Of a stretch of DNA of 62,310 nt, positions 55,869-62,310 are shown one piece after another (position 1 is the first letter of the stretch; each line of letters begins with the position of its first letter). Location: assembly GCA_005239635.1 (NCBI GenBank), contig SBBQ01000014.1, positions 1 to 62,310 on the forward strand, written 5' to 3'. The DNA comes from Uliginosibacterium gangwonense. Lineage in GTDB: Bacteria > Pseudomonadota > Gammaproteobacteria > Burkholderiales > Rhodocyclaceae. The notes under the pieces were generated by a model. That model worked only from the letters and a program-made list of their open reading frames with translations, was not told the DNA's origin and searched no databases. Both the position numbers and the translations under genes were made by a program.

Positions 55869-58800
55869 CTATCGCTGGCGCGACTCCCAAATCTTTTGCA
55901 GTCGTTTTACCGATACCGGCATGGGAGTTTTAAGCTCTTGCGCATAAAGCTGAATGCGCAATTCCTCCAGCAACCATCGAAACTCTTCCAACTGCGGATC
56001 TTCAACACCAGCACGCGCACGGGCAAGCTTTTCGCGTTCCCAATGCTGCGCCAGTAGCTTCCATTCGCGCATTGACTGTGCGTCACGCTCGAGGTTATTA
56101 CGCATTTTATCGAGGCGCAGAGCAGTACCTTTCAAATAGCGCGGCAAGTGTTGTAAGCGCGACCAATCGAGTAACAAAAACTCTTTACTCACTAAGCCGG
56201 CCAACTGTTGGCGAACATCAGTCGCCACATCTACCAGCGCCTTCAGTCCATTTAGTTTCTTTTGCAGCGCATTGTGCTCACCCAGCACTGCTCCTGCCAA
56301 ACGCACCAACTCTTGGGCAATTAACAAAATACGTGGGCGCGCTTCATTCACGCGATTGGCAAATTCATCTGCATTCTGCGGCCAAGGTTGCAGCATGCAA
56401 GCCCGTTGAAGTGAGGCCTGAATAAGTATTTGCCTCAACTCTGGTTCGGTGCCGAACGACATATACGCCATTGCCAACTCACGCAGCCCTGCCGTCTTCT
56501 CAATCGCCTTCACTTGCTGGCTGAGCGCTAAAGCAAAAAGACGGCGCAGCCCCGCCGCATGTACTTCTTGCGCACGTACTGGCGTATCAAATACCTGCAC
56601 ACTCACCGCCGTTTGCTCATCCTGCAACGCCGGAAAGCCAATCACGCTGCGGCCCTGTACCGACACTTCCATCAGCTCGGGCAAGGTGCCAAATTGCCAA
56701 TCGGTATACGTTTGCGATGCCTCACGCGCAACATGCTTGGCAGAGCCAGCCTGAGCGTTTGGTACAGGCGCGGCGGATTGGTGCTCATGGGCCGGCACCG
56801 CATTTTTGTTGCCACTGTGTTGCTCAGACTTTTGCTGTGCGAGCGAAGCGGCAAGCGCAACTAGCGCCGCTTTACCGGTGGGCTGTGCTAGCTTGCGCCC
56901 CTGCTCAGCAGGAGTATTGAGTGACGCACTAAAGGCACGCTCCGCCTCACCCTTTAAACGCGCTCTTAATTCAACCAAAGAGCGGGACTGCCCCAGCACA
57001 CGACCATGTGCATCAACCACGCGCACATTCATCAGCAAATGCGACGCCAAATTTTCTGGGCGAAAACTTTCGAGCGGCAACTTGAGTTGCACTTTCTCTT
57101 CGACCGCAATTTGCAATGCGCGCAACAGCGACTGGCCATCGCGCTGCAGTTGCGGCGCTTGCTCACAAAACTGCTCAATAAAGTTGGCGGTTGGCTGCAA
57201 GCGATGTCGAATTTTCTGCGGCACGGTTTTAACCAAGGCCGCCACTTTCTCAGCAAGAAGCCCCGGCACCAACCAACTCAATCGCGCTTCTGGCACTTGG
57301 TTAAGCAAGGCTAGCGGCACCGTCAATGTCACGCCGTCATCATTGGCGCCATGTTCATGCCGATAGCTCAGCGCGAAATCCTGCCCCAATACATTGAGCA
57401 CCGCAGGGAAACGATCAGTCGTAATGCCTGCGGCTTCGTGCCGCATAAGTTGTTCGCGGTCGAGATACAGCAGCTTAGGTTGCGTACGCTCAATTTCTCG
57501 TCGCCACTTTTCGAAGCTACGAACTTCGCAAATTTCCGTCGGAATCGTCGCGTCGTAAAAAGCGTAAATCAGTTCTTCATCAACCAATACATCTTTGCGG
57601 CGCTGCTTCTCTTCGAGATGCTCGATCTCTTCGATGAGTTGCTGGTTGTGGCGCAAAAACTTACTTTGGCGCGCAGCATCTTCCGGCCATTCTCCCGCTA
57701 CCAAGCCTTGGCGAATCATTAACTCACGCGCTGCTGCCGCATCAATTGGCGCATAGCGCACAGGGCGCCGCACATACACCGGCAAGCCGTATAACACGCC
57801 TCGCTCATACGCCACCGCTTCGCCGCGTTGCTTAGACCAATGCGGATCGCTGCACGAACGCTTAATCAAATGCGCGCCGACGCGTTCTAGCCATTCGGGT
57901 TTTACCGGCGCGAGACAGCGCGCAAACAAACGTGAGGTATCCACCAGTTCGGCCGCCATAAACCAACGCGGCGTTTTTTTTGCCAATGCCGAACCAGGGT
58001 GCGGCCATAATTTAATGCCGCGTGCGCCGAGATACGGCGGCTCGCCCGCACGCGCATCTTCAATTCGGCACGCCACATTACCCAGCAAGCCGGCTAGCAA
58101 CGCGCAGTGAATTTGCTCAACATTTACTGTCGTCGGCATGGGCAAATTACGAAGCTCACTGTCTACCTGCCCACCCTTCCCTTCACGTTTCTTATCATTC
58201 TTTGCAGGCGGCGACCGGCCAGGTTCTAGCCAGCCATGTTCGGCCACCAGCGAATGCAACTGAGCATGCACATCGTGCCACTCACGCATGCGCATCCAAT
58301 TAAAGAAATTCTGTTTACACCAAGTGCGCTGTTTAGCCGCAGTCTCGTGCTTCCAAACCGGCGCAAAGGCTTGCCACACATTCCAGTACCAAACAAATTC
58401 CGAACGCATGGCTGTTGATGCAGCGCCATCGTCGCGTGTATGGCGTGCACCTTGACTTGAATCTGTGTTGGCGTTGGTCTTTGTATGTCCTGTGACCAAG
58501 GCCGAGCCTTGCTCAACAGTGGCAAAAAATCGTGCATGCGCTGCGTCTGCGGTACCAGCCCGTTCTTCTGGCCGTTCGCGCATATCTTGTACAGACAAAG
58601 CACTGGCAATAGCCAGCACTTCGGTCAGGCAACCAGCGTCGCGTGCCGCCAAAATCATGCGGCCAATTTTGGGGTCGAGCGGTAATTTCGCAAGTTCCTT
58701 ACCCAGCGGCGTGAGCTGCTTGTCGTCATTCACCGCGCCCAGCTCTTGCAGTAATTGGTATCCGTCTGCAATTAAACGGGGCGATGGCGCGTCCAGAAAC

Positions 58801-60161
58801 GGAAAGTCTTCTACATCGCCCAAGCCGAGCGACTTCATGCGCAGAATGACGCCAGCCAACGATGAGCGAACAATTTCCGGATCGGTGTGCGCAGGTCGTT
58901 TGGCAAATTCTGCTTCATCGTACAAACGAAAGCACACACCTGCTGCCACACGCCCACAACGCCCTGCTCGTTGGCGCGCGGCCGACTGCGCAACATCTTC
59001 TACCTGCAGCTGCTCCACTTTGTTGCGTGGCGAATAACGTTTAACCCGCGCCAGTCCGCTATCCACCACATAACGTATTCCCGGCACAGTCAGCGAAGTT
59101 TCGGCCACATTGGTAGCCAGCACCACGCGTCGCCCACTCGAACGTGAGAACACACGCTGCTGCTCTTGTGCAGATTGCCGTGCAAATAGCGGCAAAATTT
59201 CAGGCTTCACGCCGGGCAGTGCGCTATGGTGTTTGCGCAGCGCCTCGGCGGCCTCCTTGATTTCACGCTCGCCCGGCAAAAACACCAGCACATCACCCGG
59301 CCCCTGTCGGTGCGCCTCATCAACCGCATCCACAATGCCCGTGTAAACATCCCACTCAGGTGAGCCCGGCGGACGCCAACGCATTTCAATGGGGTACAAA
59401 CGACCGGACACTTCAATAACCGGCGCGGGCACACCGTTTTGTGCAAAGTGATTGGCAAAACGCTCGGCATCGAGCGTGGCCGAAGTGATGATGACTTTAA
59501 GATCGGGCCGCTTACGCACCAATTGCTTGAGATAGCCCAACAGAAAATCAATATTGAGGCTGCGCTCATGCGCCTCATCAATAATCAAGGTATCGTAGGC
59601 TAGCAACTGTGGATCACCCTGCGTTTCGGCCAGCAGGATGCCGTCAGTCATGAGCTTGATATAGCTGTTGGATTGCGTGCGGTCGGTAAAACGAATTTTG
59701 TAGCCAACCGCCTGCCCCAACTCGCTGTGCAATTCTTCGGCAATGCGCGCTGCCGTGGCACGTGCGGCTAATCGACGCGGCTGCGTGTGGCCAATCAAAC
59801 CGCGCAGCCCGCGTCCCGCCTTCAAACACAGTTTGGGTAGCTGCGTGGTTTTGCCAGAACCCGTTTCGCCACACACAATAATGACCTGATGCGCGAGCAA
59901 CGCGGCAATAATTTCATCGCCGCGCGCCGAAACCGGCAAGTCTTCAGGGAATGTTAGGTCCGGACAATTTGCGCGACGCGCATTGAGGCGCTCGACAGAA
60001 GCTTGCCAGCGTTGCTGCAAAGCCTCTGGCCATTGTGCGGGGTCAGCTCCCGGCTGATCGAGTTTGTGCCATTGCTTGCGTAGGGCCGGCGTATCTGCCG
60101 CCCAAACCTTTTGCCAATCTGGCTGCGTACCGATTGAGCTTGGCTGTTTGATGTGTTTCAT
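55869..60161 (-). CDS. hrpA: ATP-dependent RNA helicase HrpA
   Basis: A 1430-aa DEAH-box helicase, implicated in rescue of stalled ribosomes and mRNA processing. The helicase core has GETGSGKTTQLPK (98-110), DEAH (about 197), the SAT motif and QRAGRCGR (about 415). An HA2 domain (about 490-580), OB-fold and the large DUF3418 C-terminal region follow. It is about 130 residues longer than the E. coli protein because of Ala/Gln-rich inserts near 560-590 and 1100-1170. It carries four copies of the dispersed 9-mer. Confidence 0.96.
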   Translation of the reverse strand: MKHIKQPSSIGTQPDWQKVWAADTPALRKQWHKLDQPGADPAQWPEALQQRWQASVERLNARRANCPDLTFPEDLPVSARGDEIIAALLAHQVIIVCGETGSGKTTQLPKLCLKAGRGLRGLIGHTQPRRLAARATAARIAEELHSELGQAVGYKIRFTDRTQSNSYIKLMTDGILLAETQGDPQLLAYDTLIIDEAHERSLNIDFLLGYLKQLVRKRPDLKVIITSATLDAERFANHFAQNGVPAPVIEVSGRLYPIEMRWRPPGSPEWDVYTGIVDAVDEAHRQGPGDVLVFLPGEREIKEAAEALRKHHSALPGVKPEILPLFARQSAQEQQRVFSRSSGRRVVLATNVAETSLTVPGIRYVVDSGLARVKRYSPRNKVEQLQVEDVAQSAARQRAGRCGRVAAGVCFRLYDEAEFAKRPAHTDPEIVRSSLAGVILRMKSLGLGDVEDFPFLDAPSPRLIADGYQLLQELGAVNDDKQLTPLGKELAKLPLDPKIGRMILAARDAGCLTEVLAIASALSVQDMRERPEERAGTADAAHARFFATVEQGSALVTGHTKTNANTDSSQGARHTRDDGAASTAMRSEFVWYWNVWQAFAPVWKHETAAKQRTWCKQNFFNWMRMREWHDVHAQLHSLVAEHGWLEPGRSPPAKNDKKREGKGGQVDSELRNLPMPTTVNVEQIHCALLAGLLGNVACRIEDARAGEPPYLGARGIKLWPHPGSALAKKTPRWFMAAELVDTSRLFARCLAPVKPEWLERVGAHLIKRSCSDPHWSKQRGEAVAYERGVLYGLPVYVRRPVRYAPIDAAAARELMIRQGLVAGEWPEDAARQSKFLRHNQQLIEEIEHLEEKQRRKDVLVDEELIYAFYDATIPTEICEVRSFEKWRREIERTQPKLLYLDREQLMRHEAAGITTDRFPAVLNVLGQDFALSYRHEHGANDDGVTLTVPLALLNQVPEARLSWLVPGLLAEKVAALVKTVPQKIRHRLQPTANFIEQFCEQAPQLQRDGQSLLRALQIAVEEKVQLKLPLESFRPENLASHLLMNVRVVDAHGRVLGQSRSLVELRARLKGEAERAFSASLNTPAEQGRKLAQPTGKAALVALAASLAQQKSEQHSGNKNAVPAHEHQSAAPVPNAQAGSAKHVAREASQTYTDWQFGTLPELMEVSVQGRSVIGFPALQDEQTAVSVQVFDTPVRAQEVHAAGLRRLFALALSQQVKAIEKTAGLRELAMAYMSFGTEPELRQILIQASLQRACMLQPWPQNADEFANRVNEARPRILLIAQELVRLAGAVLGEHNALQKKLNGLKALVDVATDVRQQLAGLVSKEFLLLDWSRLQHLPRYLKGTALRLDKMRNNLERDAQSMREWKLLAQHWEREKLARARAGVEDPQLEEFRWLLEELRIQLYAQELKTPMPVSVKRLQKIWESRQR

Positions 60162-60205
60162 GGGTGCTGCAATCTACCTGCGTCTTATTTTCTGCAACTC
60201 ATACA

Positions 60206-60613
60206 TCACGCAGTGCGCGCCGTGTACATGACAAACCCTAACCATGTCATGAGCAATGAACCCACCACATGCAATGTCGTAAGACCCAATGCCCACAGCG
60301 CTTCACCCCGTTGAAACAACAAAAAGGTTTCGGCAGAAAAACTGGAAAAAGTGGTGAGCCCACCCAAAAATCCGGTGGTGAGCATTAATCGCACATGGGG
60401 CGGCAAGTCTGGCGTGGCCTGCATCCAAGCCAACGCCAAACCCATAAGCCAGCCACCCAGTAGATTGGCAGCCAGCGTGCCAATGGGCCACTGGGCGTGC
60501 AAGCCTCCAAGCCATACGCTCAAACCCCAGCGCAGCCACGCACCGGTCGCAGCACCTAAGCCAATTACAACAAAGTAGAGTGCAAGCTGGCTTGCCGGTA
60601 GAATAGTGGGCAT
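60206..60613 (-). CDS. crcB: Fluoride channel CrcB (Fluc)
   Basis: A 135-aa fluoride-exporting channel with four helices: GLGAATGAWLRWGLS (about 18-32), LAANLLGGWLMGLAL (about 47-61) and the signature TTGFLGGLTTFSSFSAETF (about 79-97) with its Phe box. It functions as a dual-topology dimer. The upstream 211 bases contain a hairpin (60690-60713) but no recognisable fluoride riboswitch. Confidence 0.94.
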   Translation of the reverse strand: MPTILPASQLALYFVVIGLGAATGAWLRWGLSVWLGGLHAQWPIGTLAANLLGGWLMGLALAWMQATPDLPPHVRLMLTTGFLGGLTTFSSFSAETFLLFQRGEALWALGLTTLHVVGSLLMTWLGFVMYTARTA

Positions 60614-60689
60614 CGAGATTCGTCCTCGTCACGCGTGATCACAAACGTTCGCATGCAGCGATTATCCCAGATCAGCCTCCAACCTGTAT

Positions 60690-60713
60690 GTTTAGGCGCT
60701 TTGGCGTCTAAAC
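60690..60713. other. Hairpin upstream of crcB
   Basis: GTTTAGGCGC (60690-60699) pairs with GCGTCTAAAC (60704-60713), nine Watson-Crick pairs and one G-T, with a TTTG loop. It lies 77 bases from the crcB start and on the minus strand would be in its leader. Confidence 0.45.
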
Positions 60714-60762
60714 ACACCGGTTTTGCCCGCGCGTGCATCCAGTCCCCCCGTGCAGCGCGTAG

Positions 60763-60819
60763 TACCCCTGATATCTCCCATGTAAGGTCTGAAGTCGAGA
60801 CCCGGTCTAATCAGGGGTA
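60763..60819 (+). promoter_or_regulatory. Nested hairpin in the leader of the ECF sigma gene
   Basis: TACCCCTGAT (60763-60772) pairs with ATCAGGGGTA (60810-60819), and inside GGTCT (60786-60790) pairs with AGACC (60798-60802). The right outer arm reaches the first base of the AAGGA ribosome site (60819-60823), so folding could limit translation. Confidence 0.5.
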
Positions 60820-60824
60820 AGGAC

Positions 60825-61358
60825 ATGTCTGCGAACCGCAAAGTGATCTTTGAACTGGGACAACGCCGCCGCGAAAAATCATTTGAGCAGACCGTTCGGG
60901 CTTATAGCGCCGACCTGTTTCGCTTTGGATATTGGCTGTGCCGCGACCGCCAAGTGGCAGAGGACTTAGTACAAGAAACCTTTGCCCGCGCCTGGAAGGC
61001 TTGGGACGAGCTGCAAAACCCTGAGTCTGCAAAGAGCTGGCTATTCACCATTTTGCGCCGCGAACATGCGCGCCTGTATGAGCGCAAACAGTTTGATTAC
61101 GTAGACGAACAGCCGGAAGAGCTGGAGATTGCTGCCGAACACGAGCCACTCGAAATGTTGGAACTGGAGCAAATCATAGCCACGTTGCCAATCAGCCTGC
61201 GCGAACCCTTGGTCATGCAGGCATTAGGGGGCTTTTCGTGTGCAGAGATTGCCGAACAACTCGCGGTGAGTGAAGGCGCCATCATGGTCAGACTTACGCG
61301 CGCGCGCCAATCATTACGAGCCGTGCTTGAAGGTAGCCAACGGAGCAGAAGTACATGA
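60825..61358 (+). CDS. ECF RNA polymerase sigma factor
   Basis: A 177-aa sigma-70 family factor with regions 2 (YSADLFRFGYWLCRDRQVAEDLVQETFARAW, about 26-56, given in outline) and 4 (LPISLREPLVMQALGGFSCAEIAEQLAVSEG, about 122-152) and no region 3, the ECF pattern. AAGGA precedes the ATG. The anti-sigma-like gene follows with a four-base ATGA overlap, so the two proteins are made together. Confidence 0.93.
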   Translation: MSANRKVIFELGQRRREKSFEQTVRAYSADLFRFGYWLCRDRQVAEDLVQETFARAWKAWDELQNPESAKSWLFTILRREHARLYERKQFDYVDEQPEELEIAAEHEPLEMLELEQIIATLPISLREPLVMQALGGFSCAEIAEQLAVSEGAIMVRLTRARQSLRAVLEGSQRSRST

Positions 61359-62233
61359 GCGAATCACAACAGCCACCATCCGGACCTGCTTTGTCAGCAG
61401 GGCAAGGAGCGGATACTGCCTCGGGTCAAACCGCGGCAGGTGGCTACACGTGCCTCGACTTCCGCCGCGCCAAACTGGCCGACCCACATCGGCTCACCAT
61501 GGCAGCGGAAGAACACCTCATGGACTGCCCCGCTTGCCAACGCTTTGCTCGCCGAGTGAACGAAGGCGAGCGGCGTATGCTGCAGGTGCTTGAAAACAAC
61601 GCGCCCGTGCCCGACGGCTTGGCCGAACGCGTCATCCTCATGAACACGGGTCGCAAAGGCATTGGCAATCCGCCGTGGAAATTGCTGGCCCTTGCGGCCA
61701 CCGTGGTCATGTCGGTTGGTGTCGGCATCAAATCTCTGTACGCCCCTGCAACCGAATCGCCCACCAATTACGCGATGGAAGCCTTGGAGCATACCAAGCG
61801 CCACGACAAAGCCCTATTGGCAAGCACGACCTACCCGCAGCGTGAACTGCACCGCGTCATGGCAACTTTTGGCGCAGACTTGCAAGATTCGATTGGTGAA
61901 GTTCGCATGCTGCAAGTGTGCCCCATGCAACATGGCCACGGCTGGCACATTGTGCTGGATACCAATATGGGCAAGATCACGCTCATGCTATTTCCCAACA
62001 GCGCGAGCGAGGCCGGAGACACTCCAGTCATTGAAGCCCGCGACCAGCAGTTTGTAGCGCTGGCAGAACGTGCAGGCAGCGGATATTTCGCTGTGGTGGG
62101 CTCGTCACGCGAGCAAGTTGAGGCATTTACTGCGCTACTACGCCAACATGTAAAGTGGTCTACGCCACCTGCGCCGCCCGCGCCACAAACCACGCAGACC
62201 AATATCCCGCAAGCTCAGCGCGTATCAAGCTAA
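61355..62233 (+). CDS. DUF3379-type membrane anti-sigma factor
   Basis: A 292-aa probable anti-sigma factor. A cytoplasmic N-terminus carries a zinc-binding His-Cys-Cys pattern (EEHLMDCPACQRF, about 55-67). A membrane helix lies at about 105-122 (WKLLALAATVVMSVGVGI). The periplasmic part has the VCPMQHGHGWHIVLDT block (about 188-203) and LMLFP motif of the DUF3379 family, followed by a Pro-rich tail. Position and coupling with the sigma gene support the call. Confidence 0.82.
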   Translation: MSESQQPPSGPALSAGQGADTASGQTAAGGYTCLDFRRAKLADPHRLTMAAEEHLMDCPACQRFARRVNEGERRMLQVLENNAPVPDGLAERVILMNTGRKGIGNPPWKLLALAATVVMSVGVGIKSLYAPATESPTNYAMEALEHTKRHDKALLASTTYPQRELHRVMATFGADLQDSIGEVRMLQVCPMQHGHGWHIVLDTNMGKITLMLFPNSASEAGDTPVIEARDQQFVALAERAGSGYFAVVGSSREQVEAFTALLRQHVKWSTPPAPPAPQTTQTNIPQAQRVSS

Positions 62234-62261
62234 TGAGTTAGTCGGCTTTGGTTACGTGGTT

Positions 62262-62310
62262 GGCACGAATTGGGCACGAATTGGGCACGAATTGGGCACG
62301 AATTGGGCAC
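62262..62310. repeat. 11-bp tandem repeat GGCACGAATTG, 4.5 copies to the window end
   Basis: Full units start at 62262, 62273, 62284 and 62295 and a partial GGCAC ends at 62310. All copies are identical. The true length of the array is unknown because the window stops inside it. It begins 28 bases after the anti-sigma gene. Confidence 0.9.

Noticed and set aside
60614-60762. Fluoride riboswitch upstream of crcB
   Set aside because: The minus-strand leader has a simple hairpin but not the conserved riboswitch segments.
62262-62310. CRISPR array
   Set aside because: Units are 11 bp and directly joined with no spacers.

Overview
The window reads as a chromosomal segment of a betaproteobacterium, most likely Burkholderiales. 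The support is gene order: hisG-hisD-(hisC)-hisB-hisH-hisA-hisF-hisI-hisE followed by a HIT protein, tatABC, a DegS/DegQ-type protease and a Nif3 protein; murA-bolA-ABC exporter-mlaB-C-A-D-E-F; kefB-kdsD-kdsC-lptC-lptA; and a phasin gene, which points to polyhydroxyalkanoate storage. Base composition is moderate and even. I see no insertion sequence, phage gene, CRISPR array, rRNA or tRNA, and the genus cannot be named from this alone.

Layout. 0.2-4 kb (minus): class II-type cyclic nucleotide phosphodiesterase, FHA protein, PP2C phosphatase, ornithine cyclodeaminase-like enzyme. 4-9 kb: sucCD (minus), a 765-base gap, then a FimV-like protein. 9-12 kb: Nif3 protein (minus), membrane-anchored HtrA protease and DUF4126 protein (plus). 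12-21.3 kb (minus): tatCBA, HIT protein and the histidine genes, with hisC alone on the plus strand. 21.4-29.5 kb (minus): a small unknown protein, murA, a BolA protein, a two-gene ABC exporter and mlaBCADEF. 29.7-48 kb: an MSHA/type IV pilus-like locus: sigma-54 response regulator, ExeA/MshM ATPase, MshL secretin, TPR protein, MshE ATPase, MshG platform, PilMN/PilO/PilP-like proteins, two prepilin-like proteins, a membrane class III adenylate cyclase, an opposed histidine kinase and a separate prepilin gene. 48-53 kb: Kef antiporter, then kdsD-kdsC-lptC-lptA. 53-62.3 kb: enoyl-CoA hydratase, phasin, CinA/MoaB-like protein, HrpA helicase, CrcB fluoride channel, and an ECF sigma/anti-sigma pair, ending in an 11-bp tandem repeat.

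Regulation that can be read. The phasin gene has a near-consensus sigma-70 promoter with PhaR/PhbF-like TGC-N3-GCA dyads on both sides. The separate prepilin gene has helically phased TGTC boxes like those of PilR, followed by a sigma-54-like element, which fits the sigma-54 regulator and histidine kinase at the two ends of the pilus locus. Good intrinsic terminators follow the FHA gene, sucD, DUF4126/tatC, hisC and the phasin gene.

The most striking signal is not a gene. The 9-mer ATTGGCAAA (or its complement TTTGCCAAT) occurs 36 times by my reading, in both orientations, in all codon registers and in several intergenic gaps, where about 0.5 would be expected by chance. It looks like a genome-wide DNA signal, most simply a DNA-uptake-type sequence, and differs from the uptake signals I know from Neisseriaceae and Pasteurellaceae.
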